This document shows, piece after piece, positions 1-5,446 of a DNA stretch of 14,335 bases. Source of the stretch: Euryarchaeota archaeon UBA229 (GTDB lineage Archaea > Thermoplasmatota > Poseidoniia > Poseidoniales > Poseidoniaceae); contig DAUW01000027.1 of assembly GCA_002505355.1 (NCBI GenBank), positions 1 through 14,335 on the forward strand, read 5' to 3'. Position 1 is the first letter of the stretch. The number at the start of each line of letters is the position of its first letter. Under the pieces are notes generated by a model. The model saw only the letters and a list, made by a program, of their open reading frames with translations, had not been told where the DNA came from and made no database searches. The translations under genes were made by a program, and so were the position numbers.

Positions 1-398
1 GCTTTGACATTTTCTGGAATGTTGATATCTAAGACCGGTGCGCCATTAACCACTATGTTAGTGCTAATCTCATCCGACCCCCCGCCGCTATTTTCAACGG
101 TGAGGGTCACGGTGTATACGCCAAATCTCTCATATGTATAAGAGGTGAAGCCAATAACCGTCTCAGCAGTCCTACCGTCACCAAAATTCCACTTAAATCC
201 AGTAATAACGCCTTCTACAGGTTCAGAATCGCGGCCATCTAAGGTTACTGTCTCGCCTTCTTGGATAAATAATGGATATGCTTGAAGCGTTGCTCTTGGG
301 TTTACTGTGGTTTCGAAAGCAACACAGCCAGCAAGTAAGACCGACATTAACATCAGCGACGACAGGAACATAGATTTCGCTTTGCGCCCAATCGTCAT
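1..398 (-). CDS. PKD-domain lipoprotein, N-terminal part (runs off left edge)
   Basis: The frame is open from ATG at 398 to the window edge, giving 132 complete codons of a protein whose C-terminus lies outside. The N-terminus is a clear lipoprotein signal: basic residues (GRKAK), a hydrophobic stretch, then the lipobox LLAGC with the lipidated cysteine at residue 25. A PKD domain follows at about residues 35-118, with the hallmark WNFGDG near residue 70 and YTVTLTVEN near residue 95. A second Ig/PKD-like unit probably starts at GAPVLDI. The protein should be exported and held on the outer face of the membrane by lipid. PKD domains in archaeal surface proteins usually serve as spacers or in adhesion; any catalytic or binding domain would be in the missing part. 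The 87 bases up to the next gene hold a purine-rich GGGGGAGG about 15 bases before the ATG, rather far for a normal ribosome site. Function beyond this is unknown. Confidence 0.85.
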   Translation of the reverse strand, partial: MTIGRKAKSMFLSSLMLMSVLLAGCVAFETTVNPRATLQAYPLFIQEGETVTLDGRDSEPVEGVITGFKWNFGDGRTAETVIGFTSYTYERFGVYTVTLTVENSGGGSDEISTNIVVNGAPVLDINIPENVK

Positions 399-485
399 AT
401 TTTCCCCGAAATTCCTCCCCCTTCTAATAGTATGCATTACTCCGCCACACAATGCATCAAAAAATCGACCTGGTTACAGATGCCG

Positions 486-857
486 TTAGAAGGTAACTTC
501 CTCCGGTACATCGCCAATGATTTCCGCTTCTTTGAGGTGTTCGACAATATCATCCAGCGATTCGTGGTTTACCACATTAATCTCGCTGTAATTTGACATA
601 ACTGCTTCATCAACAGTTAGCTGCCCGACTTCTACTTCCCCAACGTCATATTCGGAAACTAAAACCGGCTCGATACTGATCTCTGTGTCGACATCTTCGT
701 TGACTAAATCGTTGATGACCTGACTCTTTATTTCATCAGCAAGCGCAAGAAATTGGGCCTGTTCATTTGCAATTTCAACCTCTGCATCGGGCGAGTCCTG
801 TGGCTCGTTTGTTGACTTGCCATCAAACAACTCACGAAGTTTGTCCTTGATGCCCAT
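486..857 (-). CDS. Small acidic protein of unknown function (123 aa)
   Basis: A 123-residue protein from ATG at 857 to TAA at 486-488. I do not recognise a family. The first 15 residues (MGIKDKLRELFDGKS) could form a short basic amphipathic helix; the rest is strongly acidic, rich in Glu, Asp, Val and Ile, with almost no aromatic residues or Lys/Arg, and ends in a predicted helical segment (SLDDIVEHLKEAEII). A basic amphipathic start followed by an acidic low-complexity region is reminiscent of the N-terminal acidic region of FtsY, but there is no GTPase domain, so this is only a resemblance. There is no signal peptide or membrane segment, so it is probably cytoplasmic or peripheral to the membrane. 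It is transcribed divergently from the exonuclease at 912, across a short AT-rich gap, and lies 87 bases upstream of the lipoprotein. It is kept as a gene because it fills the space between well-supported genes and has a coherent composition. Confidence 0.7.
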   Translation of the reverse strand: MGIKDKLRELFDGKSTNEPQDSPDAEVEIANEQAQFLALADEIKSQVINDLVNEDVDTEISIEPVLVSEYDVGEVEVGQLTVDEAVMSNYSEINVVNHESLDDIVEHLKEAEIIGDVPEEVTF

Positions 858-884
858 GAAGTGTTCGGTATCCTGTTATCATTC

Positions 885-892
885 TAATTTTA
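885..892. promoter_or_regulatory. Possible shared TATA-like element between divergent genes
   Basis: The AT-rich octamer TAATTTTA (TAAAATTA on the other strand) sits about 24 bases (centre) before the ATG at 912 and about 31 bases before the ATG at 857. That is the distance expected for an archaeal box A driving leaderless or nearly leaderless transcripts, and neither gene shows a convincing SD sequence. It is the only such element in the short divergent gap, so it could serve both directions. This is a reading by eye of a weak motif. Confidence 0.3.
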
Positions 893-911
893 CCGCTGCT
901 TGCTCATAGTG

Positions 912-1760
912 ATGTTCAATAGGTGGGAACAATTGCTCTGCCGCATGGGTCATGAATTTCTAGCAGGTGAGTCTGTACTGGCATTTGACCTTGAAACAAC
1001 GGGTATCTCTACCAATAATGACCGGATTGTCCAAATTGCGCTCGTTGGTTCGAACTCGCTTGGCGAAACGGTGCATTATGAGACGCTGATTAATCCGCGC
1101 AGACCCATTCCACCTGGAGCAAGTGGAGTACACGGAATCTTTGATAGTGATGTTAGAGGACAAAAAGACTTCCAGTTCCACGCTGAGCAAATTCATGACT
1201 TAATTGAAAATTCTGTTATCGTTGGCCACAACATCAGAAAATTTGACATGCCATTGTTAGATAATGAATTTCGTCGAATTGGTAGATTGCCCCCTAAGCC
1301 AAAAGCCTTGATGGACACGCTAGAGATCGTTCGTCGAGTCAAAGTGAGTAGGCCGCACAATTTGGGAAGCTTGTGCCAGCGACACGGTATTTCCCTAGAT
1401 AATGCTCACACCGCTGCGGCAGATGCAGCCGCATCACTACTGCTGTTTTGGCGCTTAACTATGGATCACGCTTTGATGTTTAGAAATTCTCTTGAGGAGA
1501 TAGAGCGATGGTTGATTCACGGTAAACTCACCAATGATGATTCAAACCTAGGCAGAGGTTTGAATGATTTAGAAATGCTTGACTCGCTGGGCAAGATTCG
1601 TATTGATGACGGCCACTATATCATCGCATTTGGCCGTCATCGTGGACGTCATCTTAACGAGGTTGCTCAACTAGACCCATCATACATCAATTGGCTACTA
1701 TCGCCCTCCGGTATTGAAGATGAGGCGGCAAGGGCAACAATCAAGCAATTTCTTTCATGA
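912..1760 (+). CDS. DnaQ-like DEDDh 3'-5' exonuclease with Exo X-type C-terminal domain
   Basis: A 282-residue protein (numbering from ATG 912) with a complete DEDDh exonuclease fold. Exo I is FDLETTG (D26, E28), Exo II is VGHNIRKFDMPLL (H106, D112), and Exo III is HTAAADA (H166, D171). These acidic residues bind the two metal ions and the histidine activates water for 3'-5' removal of nucleotides. After a helical linker, residues about 234-282 carry FGRHRGRHLNEV and SYINWLLSP, resembling the small C-terminal domain of exonuclease X/DUF3820 proteins, thought to help in DNA binding. It is probably a stand-alone proofreading, repair or single-strand-trimming nuclease, since no polymerase domain is fused. 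Start choice: the frame also opens at TTG 900 and GTG 909, but ATG 912 fits a leaderless start downstream of the AT-rich element; ATG 945 is also possible and would leave the domain intact. It ends tail-to-tail with the PD-(D/E)XK nuclease. Confidence 0.9.
   Translation: MFNRWEQLLCRMGHEFLAGESVLAFDLETTGISTNNDRIVQIALVGSNSLGETVHYETLINPRRPIPPGASGVHGIFDSDVRGQKDFQFHAEQIHDLIENSVIVGHNIRKFDMPLLDNEFRRIGRLPPKPKALMDTLEIVRRVKVSRPHNLGSLCQRHGISLDNAHTAAADAAASLLLFWRLTMDHALMFRNSLEEIERWLIHGKLTNDDSNLGRGLNDLEMLDSLGKIRIDDGHYIIAFGRHRGRHLNEVAQLDPSYINWLLSPSGIEDEAARATIKQFLS
1755..1760. other. Palindromic TCATGA supplying both stop codons of convergent genes
   Basis: The six-base palindrome TCATGA ends the plus-strand exonuclease with TGA (1758-1760) and the minus-strand nuclease with TGA (complement of 1755-1757). 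The two reading frames therefore overlap by exactly six bases and there is no intergenic room for separate terminators, so the 3' ends of the two transcripts must overlap. Confidence 0.85.
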
Positions 1761-2981
1761 ATGCTTCTTGACATATTCTTGGCCATCGGGTATTGGCGAC
1801 CACGGCAAAACATCACACCAATGTCCAACACGCCAAGAATTGCGATTAGTCATTGCTGAACCAAGATATATTGGGCCTTGGTGCCCCTGTTCTAGTAACT
1901 CTTCCAACGCCTCTTTGCCGCGACTGTCAAATTTGGCGCCAGTCCTGATACCGGTTGGCATCACAGCGCCATTGCTGTTGCCTGGTTCACACAATTCAAC
2001 CACTGCTGAACCACTAGATTGATCATAATTATGCAGCAAAATTACGGCATCTGAGAAGTCCCCTTTATGCAGCGTATTGTTTTGACTGCGCCACTGCCAC
2101 CAGTGTGGACACCATGCTTTCCAATCACAGAAGCCGCCGCAGCTTTCCTCACCAATATTAGGCTCTAAAGGAATATTAGTTGGCTTGGTTGCTTGCCATG
2201 CAGCATAGGCATCCTCGAGCACGTTGTCTCCCTCAGCCATCCATTTTGTTGAGTCTGCAGTATACCAACCCTCGGTGCGTATTGGAGGCCCATCGGGATT
2301 ATTGTCTCTTAGGATATCACGGTACAATCTTAGTTGACGATTTACCTCGGTTTTTAAGACATCCTTTGGCGCTTTACCGGTTTTAAGGTCAGCAACCAGC
2401 CAACCAACCATTTTGCCGTTCGCATCAACATCGGCCATGAGTAAGTCTAATCGCCCCATCAACTTACCATCTTGAGTCTTCAATTCTCCTTCAACGGCTA
2501 TCGCCAAAGATTGTATTTTACGCCACAATGCGCCAGTAATTTTACTCTGGTCAAGGCCAACAATGCCAACGTGGTCGAGTAGTAGCCTAATCGCACCTTT
2601 TTGATGATTAATTGCTTCACCCCACTTGTCATCCTTCCACTTTGGCCTGCGGGGTGTGGCATGAAATATGTCCTTCTCTTCATCCCAACGAAGCTGGAGA
2701 AGCCTCTCGCCTTCTTTGGGCAACCAGCCATCCTGAGAATTGCCAATGTGTGAATAATCTGCTTGCAGTAAGTCTTCAACTGAAGCGTGTACTGCAGTCC
2801 CAAGCGAGGCTGCCATTCCAGCCTTGCGGGGAAGTTTTTGACGGCTCAACCAGTACATACGGGGACAGGTTTCGAATCGATTCCATGATGAAGGAGAAAT
2901 CATGTGCGCAGGTTGTTCTTCCCCGCTATCAGCCATAGTGCGGCCTGAACAATAAACCTCATCAATCCACCGACCCAACAT
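1755..2981 (-). CDS. PD-(D/E)XK nuclease, RecB/Cas4/AddB-like, with putative 4Fe-4S cysteines
   Basis: A 408-residue protein with the full RecB-type nuclease signature: SPSSWNRFETCP (residues 29-40), GTAVH with H65 (motif I), GRLDLL with D179 (motif II), VADLKTG with D198 and K200 (motif III), and QLRLY (Q216, Y220). C39 near the start together with C281, C285 and C291 near the end reproduces the one-plus-three cysteine layout that holds a 4Fe-4S cluster in AddB and Cas4 nucleases; the first spacing is CX3C rather than the usual CX2C. Residues about 300-400 form an extra beta-rich region that may be an OB-like or other nucleic-acid-binding domain; I cannot name it. The likely role is DNA end processing in repair or recombination. 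No Cas1 or Cas2 is nearby. The ATG at 2981 lies only 3 bases from the divergent PAC2 start; the in-frame ATG at 2936 (residue 16) would leave all motifs and free promoter space. Confidence 0.85.
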   Translation of the reverse strand: MLGRWIDEVYCSGRTMADSGEEQPAHMISPSSWNRFETCPRMYWLSRQKLPRKAGMAASLGTAVHASVEDLLQADYSHIGNSQDGWLPKEGERLLQLRWDEEKDIFHATPRRPKWKDDKWGEAINHQKGAIRLLLDHVGIVGLDQSKITGALWRKIQSLAIAVEGELKTQDGKLMGRLDLLMADVDANGKMVGWLVADLKTGKAPKDVLKTEVNRQLRLYRDILRDNNPDGPPIRTEGWYTADSTKWMAEGDNVLEDAYAAWQATKPTNIPLEPNIGEESCGGFCDWKAWCPHWWQWRSQNNTLHKGDFSDAVILLHNYDQSSGSAVVELCEPGNSNGAVMPTGIRTGAKFDSRGKEALEELLEQGHQGPIYLGSAMTNRNSWRVGHWCDVLPWSPIPDGQEYVKKHS

Positions 2982-2984
2982 CTA

Positions 2985-3824
2985 ATGGAAGCGTTGATAC
3001 ATACGACTAGAGTAGAGTCGGCTATGCAAGGGCCAAGTGTCAGGATAAATGCGGAAGTATCAACTGAAAATGCGTTAGTAGTTGCCTGCTTCCCAAGTGT
3101 CGGAATGGTTTCCAGCGTGGTCGCTCATTTTCTAATCGACCACTTAGAATTAGAATTCATTGGTGGAGTTATCGACCACCGGCTACCAGTTCTGACCCTC
3201 GTCGACAAAGGTGTCCCATTGCCGCCAATTAGAGCCTATGCTGGCAAACCAAAGTGTACAATTGAAGGATGCGATCAAGTGATTTTGCTAATGAGTGAAT
3301 TAGTGGTTCCTGAAGCGCTAGCACATGATATCGTCTGGGCTATGTTTGAGTGGTCAAAAGAACAGAATATTGTCGCTGGAGTTGTTATTGATGCTTTCGC
3401 CAAACAAGGCATGAAAGGTAATCTAAACGGTAACGAACCGGTTGTAGATTACGAAGATACCGAAGGAATTGATGTTGTTGGAATTGGCGCTAATGAAAAG
3501 AGCCGCCAGCGATTAGAAGAAATGAAGGTACCACTACTCCAACAAGGAGTTATCAAAGGCATCAACGCTTCAATATTAGGAGAAGCGCGACGCCGAGGTT
3601 TAGACCTAATGTCAATCATGGTTGAGGCAGACCCTCGCTTCCCAGATGCGCGGGCCGCTGCGACATTGATTGAAAACCTAAACAACCTACTGCCATCAAT
3701 CAACCTCCCCCATCAGCCACTAATTGAGGAAGCAGAGTTCCTTGAATCACAACTACAAGCAATGATGGATGGAGCAAACCTGAACCAAGACGCTCCCCCA
3801 AGTAACTCAATGTTGTATGGTTAA
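2985..3824 (+). CDS. PAC2-family proteasome assembly chaperone/activator (PbaB-like)
   Basis: A 279-residue cytoplasmic protein of the PAC2 family (COG2047-type). The diagnostic N-terminal half is present: VACFPSVGMVSSVVAHFLI (residues 33-51), the substrate-loop-like GVPLPPIRAY (76-85), and LLMSELVVPE (101-110), followed by the alpha/beta core and a helical C-terminal half with ARRRGLDLMS. Eukaryotic PAC2 and archaeal PbaA/PbaB bind the alpha-ring of the 20S proteasome. The last three residues are Leu-Tyr-Gly, a hydrophobic-Tyr-X (HbYX) tail of the kind used by proteasome activators to dock into alpha-ring pockets; it follows a flexible Asn/Pro/Ser-rich linker, as a docking tail should. This supports action on the 20S particle. 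ATG 2985 is the longest start; ATG 3024 (residue 14) has a TATA-like tract about 24 bases upstream and would resolve the very tight divergent arrangement. The stop lies 18 bases inside the convergent membrane-protein gene. Confidence 0.88.
   Translation: MEALIHTTRVESAMQGPSVRINAEVSTENALVVACFPSVGMVSSVVAHFLIDHLELEFIGGVIDHRLPVLTLVDKGVPLPPIRAYAGKPKCTIEGCDQVILLMSELVVPEALAHDIVWAMFEWSKEQNIVAGVVIDAFAKQGMKGNLNGNEPVVDYEDTEGIDVVGIGANEKSRQRLEEMKVPLLQQGVIKGINASILGEARRRGLDLMSIMVEADPRFPDARAAATLIENLNNLLPSINLPHQPLIEEAEFLESQLQAMMDGANLNQDAPPSNSMLYG
2995..3004 (+). promoter_or_regulatory. Possible TATA-like element for the PAC2 gene
   Basis: The tract TGATACATAC is centred about 24 bases before the internal ATG at 3024, the normal box A distance for leaderless archaeal mRNA. 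If it is used, the true PAC2 start would be 3024 and not 2985. The sequence match is weak. Confidence 0.25.
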
Positions 3825-4385
3825 ATCATTCCTTAATCCTAGGACAGCCAACACAATGGCTGCCAATGCGACAATTAATACTACTATAGTGATCCAAAAC
3901 GGTATTAGTAAAATAGTTTCGAAACTTAAATTAAATACGTCTAATAATGATTCATTTCTTGAAAATTTGCCTCCCAGTGAAGCGGTAAACAACATAAGAC
4001 CACTAGCTCCTAACCCAGCAAAGGACTGGGTTATGGAAGATTTTTTATTAGCCCAAACCCGTTTACCAACTGCATATCTTGCATATAAGACCGAGAGCGC
4101 AAGCCCAGCTGCCGCCATCGAAAGAAACATTTTGTTTACTAATAATGGTGATGATACACCAGTCCCTGGCGAGGATGAGATGCCTGACATTATGGCAAAT
4201 GGTGTCGCGAGTAAGCCAAACCCAATAGCAAAATGGCCCGCATTGTCGGCAACCTGCGACAGTTGTTGTGAACCAAGGAAATCGAAGGCCTGTAATGCCT
4301 TGATTAGGAAACAGACACCTGCCATTGCGAATGAGCCAACAACTAATTCAGTAGTAATCACGTGAAAAGTCGCAGCGGAAATCAT
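3807..4385 (-). CDS. DUF2231-like multi-pass membrane protein (possible heme-binding)
   Basis: A 192-residue integral membrane protein with about four to five hydrophobic segments: residues 8-30, 51-68, 84-102, 120-137 and 158-183. TM1 starts with H8 (ATFHVITTEL) and TM2 with H51 (NAGHFAIGFGLLATPF). Two histidines at the same membrane face and the motif LFTASLGGKF near residue 135 recall DUF2231/cytochrome b561-like membrane proteins, where such histidines can ligate heme. That similarity is by eye and the heme role is inferred. Start ATG 4385 overlaps the upstream stop as ATGA and is preceded by GGAGG at 4397-4393 with a 7-base spacer, so it is translationally coupled as the last gene of a three-gene operon with two secreted Cys/Cys-His proteins. 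Its final six codons overlap the end of the convergent PAC2 gene. Confidence 0.8.
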   Translation of the reverse strand: MISAATFHVITTELVVGSFAMAGVCFLIKALQAFDFLGSQQLSQVADNAGHFAIGFGLLATPFAIMSGISSSPGTGVSSPLLVNKMFLSMAAAGLALSVLYARYAVGKRVWANKKSSITQSFAGLGASGLMLFTASLGGKFSRNESLLDVFNLSFETILLIPFWITIVVLIVALAAIVLAVLGLRNDLTIQH

Positions 4386-5446
4386 TTTATGTCCTCCAAG
4401 TATTCATGCCCATACCATTTCCACTGCTCGAGAGTCCAGCCTTCTGGTAGACCGCCTTCTGGTAATGGTAGCATTTCGGCGGAATTTATCTCGCCATCGC
4501 TCACTAAGCCGATTGATGATTCATCGTTGATAGTTGGCAGATAGAATTTATTGTGCAGGGTCAGAATTAATCCCATAAGGAAGCACCCGAGAGCTATTGA
4601 CTGAAGATAAATTTGCACTTGATCTATCTGGAGTACTGGCTCTTGTGCTGCAATTCTAAACCATGGCGTGGTTTGATCTGGGCCTTCACCTTGTAGCACG
4701 GCTCGCCACTCGATTACCGATGTCTGCAACGCAGCCGGTAATTCATAACTCCACTCTTGCTCCCCAACTAGTGACGCGTTGACAAAAACAGATTCGCCTT
4801 CTACCAAACGCCACTCAACAGTCATTTGCTGAACGTCGATAGTCGAAATTAACATTGTGGTATTCTCTCCCAAATCTCTAGAAATAATTGGAGAGTAATC
4901 AGTGGCTAAACGTGGCAAATTATCTGGAACCTCTTGAGGTGTTATTGTTAGGGCACTGCTGATTCCAAAGAACGGAGTATTTTCATCACCATGATGAATG
5001 GATAGGTAAAATTCCGTAGGTTGGAGATTATCGGACTTCAGTGTCCAAGATGCCGTGTACTCGCTGGTTAGCGACGAACCCGATATTTCAACATAATTGT
5101 TGTTACCTCCGTGTTGGTCAGAGATAACCGTCCAGCCAGCATCTTCCGGTAAGTCACTGTGTCCCGTTGTGTCAGTAATTAGGAACAGGCCTACTTTATC
5201 CGAGGAGGTAAATTGTATGCCACTAACTTTGGCGGTTATCGAAACTGGTAGGTTAAGATACGCAGTACTATCGAGTGACAATTCTAAAGCTGCAGGAGAG
5301 GTTTGGTTTTGTGATGCGTCGCCGTGGCACGCACCCCCACACTGCATGTCAAAATTACCGTCTCCAACTCCACCGGGATTAGCCCCCCCGATAGAGGTGA
5401 ACGCTAGAAGAATAACCATGACTGAAATTATCCTAACGCTATTCAA
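4382..5446 (-). CDS. Secreted membrane-anchored CX3CH protein with Reeler-like domain
   Basis: A 354-residue protein from TTG 5446 (numbering used here). A signal peptide (residues 1-22, ending near SIGGA) is followed by DMQCGGACHGD with C36, C40 and H41. This is a CX3CH motif, one residue longer than the canonical c-type heme site. Residues about 55-170 form a beta-sandwich with DAGWTVISDQHGGNN and STAYLNLPVSIT, resembling the Reeler/choice-of-anchor V domain that follows CXXCH in some bacterial surface proteins. A second Ig-like domain covers about 185-268. One transmembrane helix (about 278-297) leaves a cytoplasmic tail of some 55 residues ending in LPEGWTLEQWKWYGHEYL. The frame also opens at TTG 5473, but GAGGAGG at 5460-5454, 7 bases before TTG 5446, points to the latter. 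The gene begins 8 bases inside the upstream 852-residue gene and ends in an ATGA overlap with the next gene. Heme or other metal binding is an inference. Confidence 0.85.
   Translation of the reverse strand: MNSVRIISVMVILLAFTSIGGANPGGVGDGNFDMQCGGACHGDASQNQTSPAALELSLDSTAYLNLPVSITAKVSGIQFTSSDKVGLFLITDTTGHSDLPEDAGWTVISDQHGGNNNYVEISGSSLTSEYTASWTLKSDNLQPTEFYLSIHHGDENTPFFGISSALTITPQEVPDNLPRLATDYSPIISRDLGENTTMLISTIDVQQMTVEWRLVEGESVFVNASLVGEQEWSYELPAALQTSVIEWRAVLQGEGPDQTTPWFRIAAQEPVLQIDQVQIYLQSIALGCFLMGLILTLHNKFYLPTINDESSIGLVSDGEINSAEMLPLPEGGLPEGWTLEQWKWYGHEYLEDIK
4393..4397 (-). promoter_or_regulatory. Ribosome binding site for the DUF2231-like gene
   Basis: GGAGG on the minus strand lies 7 bases before ATG 4385, inside the final codons of the preceding gene. 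With the ATGA stop/start overlap it shows coupled translation from a shared mRNA. Confidence 0.7.

Noticed and set aside
399..485. A small RNA or riboswitch in the gap upstream of the lipoprotein
   Set aside because: The 87 bases show no stable hairpin series or conserved core that I can recognise, only a purine-rich tract and AT-rich patches suited to a promoter.
1755..2981. Cas4 as part of a CRISPR adaptation module together with the DnaQ-like exonuclease
   Set aside because: The nuclease has Cas4/AddB-like motifs, but it is larger than Cas4, and no cas1, cas2 or repeat array is present in the window.
3817..4365. A 182-codon plus-strand open frame antisense to the DUF2231-like gene
   Set aside because: It mirrors a well-supported membrane protein that has an SD, an ATGA overlap and hydrophobic segments. 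The antisense product has no recognisable domain or coherent hydrophobic pattern.
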